DNA of 64,000 bases from Acuticoccus sp039034015 (GCA_039034015.1 JBCCBM010000013.1:39711-103710), one strand, 5' to 3'; positions 8,506 to 17,343 are shown, counted from the first letter of the stretch. The notes: a model not told the origin generated them from the sequence alone. A program made the numbers and translations.

Positions 8506-10257
8506 TCATCCCTTGGTGAGGCCCGCCTTGCGCATCCGGCGCATCACGGTCGAGCGGTTCACCCCAAGCCGCCGCGCCGCCTGGGACATGTTCCCCTCGC
8601 AAGCGTTGAGGAGCGCCTCCAGATCATCGCGTGGCGCGTTGCCGCCGGGGCGGGACGGGGCGGCGACCGCCGGTGGCGGCAGATCCATCACGTCAATGAT
8701 CGTGCCACCACACAGCGCGACGGCGCTCGCCAATGTGTGCTCCAGCTCGCGAATGTTGCCCAACCATCTCCGCGATTTGAGCTCGGCAAGAGCAACCGGT
8801 GACAGGCGAATGTCGTCACTGGATGCGCCGCGCAAAATGCGATCGATCAACCAGCTGAGATCAGCCCGGTTCCGCAGCGGCGGCAGCGACAGCGTGACCC
8901 CAACCAACCGATGGAAAAGGTCGGCGCGCAGCCGCACCGCAACCTCGGCCGGGGGGCAGCGGCAGGAGGAGAGCACCCGCAAATCCGACCGATTTTCCAA
9001 AACCGCGAGCAGGGCCGCCTGCGCCGCCGCCGTCAAATCCTCCACCCCGCGCAAAAAGAGTGTGCCCGGCGCAGCGTCCATCAAGGCGGGAAAATCGGCC
9101 GGCCCGCCGCAGGACACGCTGTGGAAGCCGCGCGCTTTGGGATCGGCCATGTGGATGGCCCGGGCAAGCTTCTCTTTGCCGGTCGCCGTTTCGCCCGCCA
9201 GCATCAGCGGCACCTTTGTGCCCGCCAACCGCGCGGCCCGTTCCAAAAGCCGCCGCAGCGCTGGGTCGGGCCCCGCAAAGCTTGCCAGCGCACCCGGCAG
9301 CACCGACCCGCGCGAGCGCAGCGCCGCCGCCATCTGCGGTGTCTGCGGCGCAATGGCGTGGCCGAAAAGGGCGCGACCGTCGCTCAGGTGCACAATCCGG
9401 TCCTCCGACGGGCGGCCGCGCATGTAGTCGGGGAGATCGTCCACGCTCATGTCCAGCCAGTCATCAAGGCGCGACCCGATGAGCTCGGCCGCCCCGCCCG
9501 GGTCCAACACACGGCGTGCGCCCGATGTCATGCCGACGATGTGGCCCGACCCGTCAAGGGCCACCGCCGCCTCCGGGTCCACCTCCAAAAACTCCGGGCT
9601 GGCCGAAAACCGCAGCACCCATTTGCGGCGCGAGGACGCCATGAGGTTCGCCATCTCCACCCGCCGTGTCGAGTTCGTGACCAACGTCATCGCAAGGTTT
9701 TGGGAGGATTTTGGCGACGGTCCGCGCAAGAGCGACACATCAAGGACAGCGGCAAGCGCGCCCTTGGTGTCGAAGATGGGCGCCGCCGTGCAGGAAAGCG
9801 GCGTGTGGGACAACGAAAAGTGGTCCCCCTGGTGAATGGTGACGGCCTCTCCCGTCACCAAGCAGGAGCCGACCCCATTGGTGCCCGCCAGATCCTCCCG
9901 CCATTTGAAGCCCAGATAGAGCCCGGCTGCGCGCAGATCGTCCTCAAAATTTCGATCGCCAAAGAAGTCGACACACACCCCTTCCGCATCGGCGAGCAGC
10001 AAGATGTAATTTTGCCCAGCAACCTGGTGGAAGAGTGACCGCAAGCCCGATCGCGCGGTCGCAATCAGCCGTTCTGATTGTTCGCGATGCTCCCGAAATT
10101 CTGTCTCGGGCAAAATGTAGGCGGGCGCGCGTTGTGCTGGATCCATGCCGTAGGCATCGACGCAGCGTTGCCAGCTGTCGGCGACCACGCGGTCGCGGCC
10201 CGTATGGTCCCCGCGCAGAACGCGGTCGACCTCCTCCACATGGTCGCGCTCAATCAT
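8506..10257 (-). CDS. AcoR-like Fis-type regulator lacking the GAFTGA motif
   Basis: The 583-residue protein has a GAF-type sensor (about 60-180), an AAA+ remnant (about 325-480) and a C-terminal Fis helix-turn-helix (NMSQAARRLGVNRSTVMRRM, about 556-575). The layout is that of AcoR/MimR-type enhancer-binding proteins. Walker A is nearly intact (GETATGKE, 355-362), but the stretch that should carry GAFTGA is missing between SVSCGGPADFPALMDAAPG and TLFL. Walker B reads FLRGVED instead of FLDEI. It therefore probably does not activate sigma-54 polymerase. The start is set at ATG 10257, preceded by GGGGGG, although the frame is open further upstream. It lies between the monooxygenase gene and the aldolase operon. 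Confidence 0.85.
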   Translation of the reverse strand: MIERDHVEEVDRVLRGDHTGRDRVVADSWQRCVDAYGMDPAQRAPAYILPETEFREHREQSERLIATARSGLRSLFHQVAGQNYILLLADAEGVCVDFFGDRNFEDDLRAAGLYLGFKWREDLAGTNGVGSCLVTGEAVTIHQGDHFSLSHTPLSCTAAPIFDTKGALAAVLDVSLLRGPSPKSSQNLAMTLVTNSTRRVEMANLMASSRRKWVLRFSASPEFLEVDPEAAVALDGSGHIVGMTSGARRVLDPGGAAELIGSRLDDWLDMSVDDLPDYMRGRPSEDRIVHLSDGRALFGHAIAPQTPQMAAALRSRGSVLPGALASFAGPDPALRRLLERAARLAGTKVPLMLAGETATGKEKLARAIHMADPKARGFHSVSCGGPADFPALMDAAPGTLFLRGVEDLTAAAQAALLAVLENRSDLRVLSSCRCPPAEVAVRLRADLFHRLVGVTLSLPPLRNRADLSWLIDRILRGASSDDIRLSPVALAELKSRRWLGNIRELEHTLASAVALCGGTIIDVMDLPPPAVAAPSRPGGNAPRDDLEALLNACEGNMSQAARRLGVNRSTVMRRMRKAGLTKG

Positions 10258-10293
10258 GGTGACCCCCCGCCCAGCGCCCCGCTGCGTGGCCTG

Positions 10294-10325
10294 CCCGCAC
10301 TGTTCCACCTCAGCGAAACGCTGTC
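10294..10325. repeat. Remnant of a palindromic mosaic element
   Basis: CCCGCACTGTTCCACCT followed by AGCGAAACGCT resembles the element at 63801-63863 (CCCGCACAGGTGGTTCCACCT, AGCGAGACACGCT) with a small internal deletion. It lies in the short gap between the aldolase stop and the AcoR-like start. Likely a decayed copy. Confidence 0.4.
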
Positions 10326-10357
10326 CACGCAACCTGGAGGACGCAGAGGGCGTGGGG

Positions 10358-11140
10358 TTAAGCGGAGGGCCGCAGCCGCGTCGTCCAATGCCCGAGGGTG
10401 TGGGCAAGCAGGATCTTGTCCGAGCCAATCATGAAGTTGGTGACGCCAAGGGCGGACCACGCCTCCAGCCGTGCGGCGCACTCGTCCGCGTCCGGGGCAA
10501 AGAGGGGCATGATGATGGGGACATCCGCGTCGGCCGCGGTTGTGACGGCGGCGGTGAGAGCCTCTTGCACCCGGCCATCGCGCCAGTTGCCCTCAAGGCC
10601 GAGGGAGACGGCAAGGTCAAAGGGCCCGACCATCACCGCTGTGAGGCCCTCTGTGGCGACAATTTCGTGAAGCGTTGCCATGCCCTCAGCGGTCTCCACC
10701 AGGGGGATGATGCCGGTGGTGGCGGCGGTGCGGCGCACGTGGGCGGGCCAGTCGGTGGTGTGATGGCCGGTTGCCCGCACGCAGGGGCAGGCGCCGCGGG
10801 TGCCGTCGGGCGCGTACCGTGTTGCCGCAACCGCGCGTGCGGCCATGGCGCCCCCCACCATGTTGGGGACGACCACATGGTCAAGCCCCGCATCAAGCGC
10901 CTTCATGATCGCAACACGGTCGTCGGAGGGAACGCGCACGGCCGGCGCGAGGCCTGCTGCGCGGCAGGCCCGGCCCTGGCGCTCGGCCGCCTCAATGCCG
11001 AAGGGGCCGTGCTCACAGTCGATGACGGCATAGTCAAAGCCGTTCCAGCCGATGAGATCGATGATTTCTGGCGCTGCAATCTGGTTCCAAGTGCCGAGCG
11101 TGCGCCGCCCGCTGCGCAGGATTGCGCCAAGATCACGCAT
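10358..11140 (-). CDS. HpcH/HpaI-type aldolase
   Basis: The 260-residue class II (metal-dependent) aldolase starts TLGTWNQIAAPEIIDLIGWNGFDYAVIDCEHGPF, seen as GFDYAVIDCEHGPFG. Metal- and substrate-binding positions are recognisable in IIPLVETAEGM (Glu) and MVGPFDLAVSLG (Asp). Relatives cleave 4-hydroxy-2-oxo acids to pyruvate and an aldehyde, or act as citrate lyase-like enzymes. The gene overlaps the RidA gene by eight bases and is last in the TRAP/E1 operon, so it probably acts on a 2-oxo acid derived from the imported compound. The exact substrate is inference. Confidence 0.85.
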   Translation of the reverse strand: MRDLGAILRSGRRTLGTWNQIAAPEIIDLIGWNGFDYAVIDCEHGPFGIEAAERQGRACRAAGLAPAVRVPSDDRVAIMKALDAGLDHVVVPNMVGGAMAARAVAATRYAPDGTRGACPCVRATGHHTTDWPAHVRRTAATTGIIPLVETAEGMATLHEIVATEGLTAVMVGPFDLAVSLGLEGNWRDGRVQEALTAAVTTAADADVPIIMPLFAPDADECAARLEAWSALGVTNFMIGSDKILLAHTLGHWTTRLRPSA

Positions 11141-11540
11141 GCGTTGCGTTCAAAACGGCGGTGCACTTGATCTCAACGATCAGGCCGGGGGTGGAGAACC
11201 CGCGCACCGCAAAGCCCGTCCACGTGGGATAGTGTTTTGCAAAATACCGGTCCTTCACGGCCATGAAGGTTTTGAGATCGGCCATGTCATCCAAGAACCA
11301 GGTTTCGAGCTCCACCACATCGTCAAACGTGGCGCCGGCCGCATCCAGCACGAGTTTGACGTTGCGAAACGCTTGGTCGAACTGGGCTTCGGCGCCTTCA
11401 ATCACGTTGAGATCAGCATCGCGCCCCACCTGGCCGGAGATATAAAGCGTGTCGCCGACGAGGATGCCGGGGGCGTAGTGAAAGCGCTCGTAGACCGCTT
11501 CCAGGCCAGGCGGGATGATGAGTTTGCGCTCAAGCGGCAT
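11133..11540 (-). CDS. RidA/YjgF-family enamine/imine deaminase
   Basis: The 135-residue protein shows the RidA core: GDTLYISGQVGRDADLN, then FRNVKLVLDAAGATFDDVVELETWF, and a C-terminal VEIKCTAVL. RidA proteins hydrolyse reactive enamines and imines to 2-oxo acids; operon members often protect or complete catabolic steps. The ATG at 11540 lies inside the end of the E1 gene (11-base overlap), and its own end overlaps the aldolase by eight bases. This tight packing suggests a dedicated step in the pathway. The canonical arginine that binds the carboxylate is not obvious in the position I expect. Confidence 0.85.
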   Translation of the reverse strand: MPLERKLIIPPGLEAVYERFHYAPGILVGDTLYISGQVGRDADLNVIEGAEAQFDQAFRNVKLVLDAAGATFDDVVELETWFLDDMADLKTFMAVKDRYFAKHYPTWTGFAVRGFSTPGLIVEIKCTAVLNATHA

Positions 11541-13545
11541 AGGTGACCTCCTCGACGGCGGCGGCGATTTGTTGGGCATCGGGCATGGCGGCGCGCTCCA
11601 GGCGGTCGTTGTAGGGCATGGGCATATCGGGCGCGCCGACCCGGGCAACGGGGGCGTCCAGATGGTCAAACGCCTCGGTCATGATGCTGGCCGCAATCTC
11701 CCCGCCAAAGCCGCCGAAGACGGGCGCCTCGTGGACCACAACGGCGCGGTTTGTGCGGCGCACGCTTTCCACAATTGCCTCCACATCAAGGGGGCGGATG
11801 GTGCGCGGGTCGATCACCTCCACAGAAATGCCGCGGCGGGCGAGGCGCTCGGCGGCCTGTACGGCGCGCTCCACCATGGCAAGCGTTGCGACGACCGTGC
11901 AGTCCGTGCCGGGCCGGACGATGCGCGCGCGGCCGGGGGGGAGGGCGTAGGGCGCCTCTGGCACAGGGGCCTCGGCGCCAAGGTAAAGGAGCTTGTGTTC
12001 GGGGAAAACGACCGGGTTGTCGGAGCGGATGGCGGCGGCCATCAAGCCCTTGGCATCATAGGGGTTTGAGGGGACATAGACCTCTAAGCCCGGGATGGCT
12101 GCGAACCAGGCTTCGAGCGACTGCGTGTGTTGGGCGGCAAGGCGAATGCCGGCGCCCTGGGGGCCGCGAAAGACGATCGGGACGCTCACCGCGCCACCCA
12201 GCATGAACCGCGCCTTGGCCGCCTGGTTCACGATCCCGTCCATCATGAGGGTGACGAAGTCGAAAAGCTGGATCTCGCAGATGGGCCTGAGACCGCGGAG
12301 CGCTGCGCCCACACCGCAGCCGGCAATGGCGCCCTCGCTGATGGGCGTATCCCGCACCCGCTCGGCGCCAAACGCGTCGTGAAGGCCGCGGGTGAGGCCA
12401 AAAATGCCGCCGATGGCGCCCACATCTTCGCCCAGCACAATCACCGATGGGTCCCGCGCCATTTCTTGGTGGATCGCCTCTGTGATGGCGGCGGCATAGG
12501 TGAGCGTGCGCGCGCCGGGGTCGGGCTCTGGCGCCGGCGCGGGGCGGGGGGCGGTGACCTTTTGGAGGGCATCGCTGAGCGTCGGCTCGGGGCTTTTGCG
12601 GGCGACATTGAGCGCGGTTTCGATGGCTTCCGCGGCGTCGGCCTCCAGCGCGGCGGCCTCGTCTTCGGTGAGGGCGCCTGCGGAAAGCGCGGTTTTTGTG
12701 AGCGTCGTGATGGGGTCGTTGGCGCGCCAGGCGGCCTCTTCCTCGCCGGTGCGGTAGGTGGGGAGGTTGGCGCGCATGGAGTGGTCGTCCCACCGGTAGG
12801 TGAGGGCCTCGATGAGGGTGGGGCCTTCGCCGGCGCGGGCGCGCAGGGCCGCTTGCCGGGTGAGGGCGTGGACGGCGAGCGCGTCGTTGCCGTTCACCCG
12901 CGCGCCGGGGACGCCGTAGGCCTCGGCCCGGGCAAAAATGCCGGGGCCGGCGGTGACGGTATCGGTGGGCGTGGAGAGGCCGTACTGGTTGTTTTCGCAA
13001 AAGAAAATCAGCGGCAGGCGCCAGATGGCGGCAAGGTTCATCGCCTCGTGAAAAATGCCCTCGTTGGCCGCGCCATCGCCGAAGAAGGCGATGCCGATGG
13101 CGCCGGTTTTGCCGAGCTTTTCGGCAAGGGCGGCCCCCGTGCCAAGGCCCATGCCCGCGCCCACAATGCCGTTGGCGCCCAGAATGTTGTTGGAAAGGTC
13201 GGCAATGTGCATCGACCCGCCAAGGCCGCCGCAATAGCCGTCCACCCGGCCCAGAAGCTCGGCAAACATTTTTGCCATGTCCGCGCCCTTGGCGAGGGTG
13301 TGGCCGTGGCCCCGGTGGTGGGTGAGGAGGAAGTCGGCCGGGGCAAGCGCGCGGCAGGCACCCACCGCAATCGCCTCCTGGCCGACGGACGAGTGGGCGG
13401 TGCCTTTGATTTCGCCCGCCAAAAAAAGCTCTTTGGTGCGCACCTCAAAGGCGCGGATGCGGTGCATCATGCGCAGCATTGCGGCAATGTCGGCCGGCGC
13501 CAAACTGTTGGACGGCGGCGTGTGGAGGGCGGGTGGCGGCTTCAT
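11530..13545 (-). CDS. Fused E1 alpha-beta of a thiamine-dependent 2-oxoacid (acetoin-type) dehydrogenase
   Basis: The 671-residue protein joins two subunits that are normally separate. Residues 1-330 are E1-alpha, with HHRGHGHTLAKGADM and the thiamine-diphosphate motif GDGAANEG (156-163) to NN (185-186). A Pro-rich linker (332-344) leads to E1-beta (345-671) with VLGEDVGAIGGIF, DTPISEGAIAGCGVG and the C-terminal VVVHEAPVFGGFGGEI. The alpha half resembles acetoin and pyruvate dehydrogenases. No E2 or E3 gene is nearby, so lipoyl partners must come from elsewhere or the enzyme works without them. The start ATG at 13545 overlaps the TRAP permease stop as ATGA. Confidence 0.9.
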   Translation of the reverse strand: MKPPPALHTPPSNSLAPADIAAMLRMMHRIRAFEVRTKELFLAGEIKGTAHSSVGQEAIAVGACRALAPADFLLTHHRGHGHTLAKGADMAKMFAELLGRVDGYCGGLGGSMHIADLSNNILGANGIVGAGMGLGTGAALAEKLGKTGAIGIAFFGDGAANEGIFHEAMNLAAIWRLPLIFFCENNQYGLSTPTDTVTAGPGIFARAEAYGVPGARVNGNDALAVHALTRQAALRARAGEGPTLIEALTYRWDDHSMRANLPTYRTGEEEAAWRANDPITTLTKTALSAGALTEDEAAALEADAAEAIETALNVARKSPEPTLSDALQKVTAPRPAPAPEPDPGARTLTYAAAITEAIHQEMARDPSVIVLGEDVGAIGGIFGLTRGLHDAFGAERVRDTPISEGAIAGCGVGAALRGLRPICEIQLFDFVTLMMDGIVNQAAKARFMLGGAVSVPIVFRGPQGAGIRLAAQHTQSLEAWFAAIPGLEVYVPSNPYDAKGLMAAAIRSDNPVVFPEHKLLYLGAEAPVPEAPYALPPGRARIVRPGTDCTVVATLAMVERAVQAAERLARRGISVEVIDPRTIRPLDVEAIVESVRRTNRAVVVHEAPVFGGFGGEIAASIMTEAFDHLDAPVARVGAPDMPMPYNDRLERAAMPDAQQIAAAVEEVTYAA

Positions 13546-14858
13546 CCGTAAACCAGCCTTGGGAGCCACAGGGAAAGGCCCGGGAACGCGACCACAATGG
13601 CGAGCGCCACCACCTGGAGCGCGATGAAGGGCCACTGTGCGGCGTAAATGTCCGACAGGCTGATCTCTGGGGGCGCGACGCCTTTCAAGTAGAAGCACGC
13701 GGGGCCGAAGGGGGGCGTCAAGTATGCGATCTGCATGGAAAGGTTGAAGACGATGCCGAACCAGATCGGATCGTACCCCTGCGCGGTAAGGACGGGGAGG
13801 AAGATCGGCATCGTGAGGAACAAGATACCGATCCAGTCCATGAAGAAGCCGAGCGCGATGAAGACCGCAATCATCGTGAGCAAGATGATGGTCGGGTCGC
13901 TGGAGACGCCCGCCAGAAGACCCTTGGCGTAGGCAATACCGCCCAGCACGTTATAGATCCCAACCAGCGCGTTGGTGCCGAACACCAGCCAAAACACCAT
14001 GCCGCAGGTGCGCATCGACTGGACGACGGCTTGCTTGAGCAGCGTAAACGTCATTTGCCCGCGCACGATGGCGGCGAAGGTGGCGCCGAGCACGCCCACC
14101 GCCGCGCTCTCGGTGATGGAGGCAAGGCCTGTGTAGATGGACGCCAAAACGCTGAGCGCGACGGCGAGGGGGAGCGCCACCGCGCGGATCGCCTCGATCT
14201 TCTCGGCCCGGGTTGCGCGGACGCCGGCGTCGGAGCTCACCGGCGCGAGCGCAGGGCGGAGGCGGCTGATGACGAGCACATAGGCAACGTAAAGCCCCGC
14301 CAGGAGGAGGCCGGGGACGAGGGTTGCGAGGAAGAGGGAGGAGATCGAGACCTCGGCGTTGATCCCGTAAAAGATGAGGATGATGGACGGCGGGATCATG
14401 GTGCCCAGGGAGCCGCCGGCGGTGATGGTGCCGATGGCAAGGCGCCTGTCGTAGCCAAGGCGCAGCATTTGGGGGAGCGCCACAAGCCCGAGAAGCACAA
14501 TCTCGCCGCCGATGATGCCGGTGGTGGCGCCAAGCACCACGGCGATCGCAATGGTGATAACGGCGACGCCGCCGCGAAACTCGCCCGTCAAAAGTTGGAG
14601 CGCGCGGTAAAGATCGCGCGCAAAGCCTGTGCGCTCGAAGATGGACGCCATCAGGACAAACATCGGGACCGCGACGAGGGCGAAGGAGGACAAAAGCTCG
14701 GCCGTGCGCGAGCCGAGGATGAAGAGGCCGCCCGTCCCAAAGTTGGCGTAGGCGATCACCACCGCGATGGCGCCGGACACGAAGGCGAGCGGCACCCCTG
14801 CGATCAACAGCGTCGCCATCGAAACGACGATCACCAGCGTGAGCGTGCCAATATCCAT
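13542..14858 (-). CDS. dctM: TRAP transporter large permease (DctM family)
   Basis: The 438-residue protein with about 12 hydrophobic segments starts MDIGTLTLVIVVSMATLLIAGVPL, a typical DctM N-terminus. Conserved blocks include GATTGIIGGEIVLLGLVALPQM, TAGGSLGTMIPPSIILIFYG and FFMDWIGILFLTMPIFLPV. It forms the ion-coupled membrane part of a TRAP importer. The start at 14858 overlaps the small-subunit stop as TGATG. The downstream E1 gene is coupled to it, indicating that import and oxidation of the substrate are expressed together. Confidence 0.93.
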   Translation of the reverse strand: MDIGTLTLVIVVSMATLLIAGVPLAFVSGAIAVVIAYANFGTGGLFILGSRTAELLSSFALVAVPMFVLMASIFERTGFARDLYRALQLLTGEFRGGVAVITIAIAVVLGATTGIIGGEIVLLGLVALPQMLRLGYDRRLAIGTITAGGSLGTMIPPSIILIFYGINAEVSISSLFLATLVPGLLLAGLYVAYVLVISRLRPALAPVSSDAGVRATRAEKIEAIRAVALPLAVALSVLASIYTGLASITESAAVGVLGATFAAIVRGQMTFTLLKQAVVQSMRTCGMVFWLVFGTNALVGIYNVLGGIAYAKGLLAGVSSDPTIILLTMIAVFIALGFFMDWIGILFLTMPIFLPVLTAQGYDPIWFGIVFNLSMQIAYLTPPFGPACFYLKGVAPPEISLSDIYAAQWPFIALQVVALAIVVAFPGLSLWLPRLVYG

Positions 14859-15394
14859 CAGCGGCGCAGGAGCGCGATCGCCTGCCGGATGACGACAGCG
14901 AGGAAGAGGAGCGCACCCACCAAGAGCGCCACCTTGAGGAGTGCGGGCGAGATGGTGTTCCACGAGGTGCCGGAGCGTTCGGGCGTCCACGTGCCATCGG
15001 CGGCGAATTTGAGCGCGCTGCGCTCCACAATGCCCCACATCGCCACTGCGAGCCCGGTCAGGAAGATGATGCCGCAGGAAAGCGCGAGCGCCTCGAACGC
15101 GCGGGCGGCGCGGGGGCCGAGCCGCTCGGTGAGGAGGGTGACGCGCATGTGGCTCTTTTCGGCCATGCAGTAGGCGCCGCCGAAGATGAAGGCGGTGGCG
15201 GCGATCAGCCCCGCAATCTCGTGGGCCCAGAAGGTGGGCGCGCCAAAGGCGTAGCGCGCGATCACCTCATAGCCCATCATCAGCGCAATCACCGGGAAGG
15301 CCCAGGCGAGGACGCGCCCCGCCCAAAGGGCCAGCCGTTCCAACGGTTTAGTCCAGGCCGAGTTCGGCAAGATAGGCCTTGTGGCTCTCCACAA
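14858..15394 (-). CDS. dctQ: TRAP transporter small permease (DctQ family)
   Basis: About 178 residues with four transmembrane helices. The first is AWAFPVIALMMGYEVIARYAFG, typical of DctQ (V-x-x-R-Y-x-F-G), followed by FWAHEIAGLIAATAFIFGGAY. The start is uncertain: no ATG exists before the first helix. TTG at 15394 overlaps the binding-protein gene by 47 bases, and TTG at 15370 would overlap by 23. It pairs with the large permease and the binding protein directly upstream to form one TRAP system. Confidence 0.85.
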   Translation of the reverse strand: MWRATRPILPNSAWTKPLERLALWAGRVLAWAFPVIALMMGYEVIARYAFGAPTFWAHEIAGLIAATAFIFGGAYCMAEKSHMRVTLLTERLGPRAARAFEALALSCGIIFLTGLAVAMWGIVERSALKFAADGTWTPERSGTSWNTISPALLKVALLVGALLFLAVVIRQAIALLRR

Positions 15395-16340
15395 TGCGGC
15401 CCGCCATTTCGGAGCGGCTGCCCCAATCGTCCCACACGGCTTTGGTCATGGTGCGGAAGGTGGCCGCATCATCCTCGCCAAACGCGATGAAGGTGACGCC
15501 GAGGTTGTCTTTGGCCTCTGTGACGGCGGCAGCGTCTTCGTCGCTCAGCGTGCCTTTCAGTTCGTCGGACATGGCGTTGCACGCGTCCTGAAAGGCGGCT
15601 TGATCTTCGGCGGAGAGACCGCTCCACTTGTCCTCCCGCACCGACATCTCGGTCACGGCCATGGAGTGCCGGGCAAGCACTGAGTATTTGGCTTGGTTGT
15701 GCATGCCGAGGGCGACGTTGAGCGCAACGTTGGCAAGGTCGGTGGCGTCGAGGGTGCCGGTTTCCATGGCGGTGACGCTCTCGCCAACGCCAAGGTTTAC
15801 GAGCGAGGCGCCCGCGCGGTTCAAAAGGTCGGACGCGAGGCCGCCGGGGGCACGCATTTTGAGGCCTTCCAGGTCGCCAACGCCCGAAATCTCGACCTTT
15901 GAGGGGATTTGTTCGGGCGGCCAGTAGACGGCGCAGATGAGGTGGAGGCCGTAGCCGGCGTAAAGCTCGCGGGCGAGTTCCAGGCCGCCATTGTCGAACC
16001 AGCCGTCGCGGGTGGCGCTGTCGGGGTAGGCGGCGAGCGTGTCGCCGAGGACGCCCATGGCCGGGTCCTTGCCGGCAAAATAGGAGGGGGCGGTGTATTG
16101 GCCGTCGAGGATGCCGTTTTCGATGGCCTCGATGGTTTCGCCCGCGCCCACCACCGCGCGGCCGGGGAGGACGGTGATGTCGACGCGCCCGTCGGTCGTT
16201 TCGCGCAAGCCCTCGGCCATCGCCTCGAAGGCTTTTGTGGTGGATGCATTGGCGCCCAAAAACGTTTGCATGCGGAAACTTTCCGCAGCGGCCGGCACCG
16301 CAACGAGGCTTGCGCACAGCGTGAGGGCAAGGGTTTTCAT
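15348..16340 (-). CDS. dctP: TRAP transporter substrate-binding protein (DctP family)
   Basis: The 330-residue periplasmic protein has a signal peptide (MKTLALTLCASLVAVPAAAES). Blocks typical of DctP follow, including GLKMRAPGGLASDLLNRAGAS, where the conserved Arg normally pairs with a substrate carboxylate. The ligand is therefore probably an organic acid. The ATG at 16340 has GGAGAGA just upstream. It is the second gene of the operon after BKACE, with 34 bases between them. The family is sure; the ligand is not readable from the sequence. Confidence 0.92.
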   Translation of the reverse strand: MKTLALTLCASLVAVPAAAESFRMQTFLGANASTTKAFEAMAEGLRETTDGRVDITVLPGRAVVGAGETIEAIENGILDGQYTAPSYFAGKDPAMGVLGDTLAAYPDSATRDGWFDNGGLELARELYAGYGLHLICAVYWPPEQIPSKVEISGVGDLEGLKMRAPGGLASDLLNRAGASLVNLGVGESVTAMETGTLDATDLANVALNVALGMHNQAKYSVLARHSMAVTEMSVREDKWSGLSAEDQAAFQDACNAMSDELKGTLSDEDAAAVTEAKDNLGVTFIAFGEDDAATFRTMTKAVWDDWGSRSEMAGRIVESHKAYLAELGLD

Positions 16341-16374
16341 GTCTCTCTCCCTGGTTGGCCCGGTGGTCCAGGCC

Positions 16375-17253
16375 TCATTGCGGGCGCAGCATCGCCCGGG
16401 TTTCATCAACGGTGGCGGGTTCCCGGCCAAGCGCGCGGGCCTGTTCCACCACCCGCGCCACAAGGTCCGCATTGGTTGGCGTGCCCATGGATGTGTAAGG
16501 GTAATCGCCGGTGCCGATGGAGATGTGGCCGCCGGCGCGGATGATCTTTTCAGTGAGCGTGAAGAGGTCGCCCTTATAATTCACCACCGTCCAGACAATG
16601 CGGCGGTCCTTTGGCAAGAACATCAAGTGGGCGTCGAGGCCATCGGGCGTGCCCGGGTGACCGGAAAGCATGATCCCATCTGTCAGGCAAAAGCACACAT
16701 ACGCCGGCTCAGAAATGGCATCCATCTGGAGGAGAGCATCAATCTGCCGGGTGAAGCTGACGTTCCACGACACCAAGTATGGGATAAGGTCGTGGTGGCG
16801 GATGCGCTTTGCGAAGTGGAGCAGCGTCTCTGTGGAATTCTTGTAGATGAGGTTGGTGGTGCTGTAGCGGCGCGCCTCAGGATCCCACCAGTCGACGTTG
16901 ACGCTGCCGGTGTCCATGGGCGCGAAATCGACCCGCGTTTCGGCGTGCTCCATCGCCCGCTCCACCGCGCCAAAGCGGGTGGCCGCGTCCGCATCGTTGG
17001 CGACATAGCCGAGCGACGGGTGGATCAGGATCGGGCACGCGTCCCGGATTTGCCGGATCGTTGAGAGGTAGTGGTCTGGGGAATTGTCCGGCGCACCATC
17101 GGCGGTGCGGCCGTGAAAGTGCACGATGGAGGCGCCCGCCGCGTAGCACGCAGCCGCATCCGCGGCGATCTCGTGGGGCAGGAACGGCACGTTCGGGTTC
17201 TCGTCCCGCGGTGCCAGCTCATTCACCCGCGCCTCGATGATGATTTTTCCCAT
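16375..17253 (-). CDS. Beta-keto acid cleavage enzyme (BKACE, 3-keto-5-aminohexanoate cleavage family)
   Basis: The 292-residue TIM-barrel enzyme has the zinc site of the family in IIIEARVNE (Glu7) and SIVHFHGR (His45, His47). The C-terminal GGHISIGTGDYPY is also diagnostic. BKACE enzymes react a beta-keto acid with acetyl-CoA to give acetoacetate and a new acyl-CoA; they act on many substrates including 3-keto-5-aminohexanoate and dehydrocarnitine. The ATG at 17253 follows GAGGGGG; a TTG two codons upstream is less likely. As first gene of the operon it faces the PAS-LuxR regulator. Which keto acid is used is unknown. Confidence 0.88.
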   Translation of the reverse strand: MGKIIIEARVNELAPRDENPNVPFLPHEIAADAAACYAAGASIVHFHGRTADGAPDNSPDHYLSTIRQIRDACPILIHPSLGYVANDADAATRFGAVERAMEHAETRVDFAPMDTGSVNVDWWDPEARRYSTTNLIYKNSTETLLHFAKRIRHHDLIPYLVSWNVSFTRQIDALLQMDAISEPAYVCFCLTDGIMLSGHPGTPDGLDAHLMFLPKDRRIVWTVVNYKGDLFTLTEKIIRAGGHISIGTGDYPYTSMGTPTNADLVARVVEQARALGREPATVDETRAMLRPQ

Positions 17254-17343
17254 CGGCAACCCCCTCTCAACCCCGACCTTATGCCTAACGACATGTTTTT
17301 CGCAATGCGAATGATCAAATCGCGCAGAGGGCTGGCCTTAAAG

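Noticed and set aside
8450..9427. Long plus-strand frames opposite the AcoR-like gene
   Set aside because: They have Arg/Ser/Pro-rich composition and no family pattern; they are antisense shadows of the regulator gene.
12056..13551. Long frames overlapping the fused E1 gene
   Set aside because: Low-complexity Arg/His-rich or Gly-rich sequences in other frames of a GC-rich gene, with no ribosome site or recognised domain.
13479..15173. Large plus-strand frame opposite the TRAP permeases
   Set aside because: Composition is charged and repetitive (mirror of transmembrane codons), no domain, and it spans two well-supported genes.
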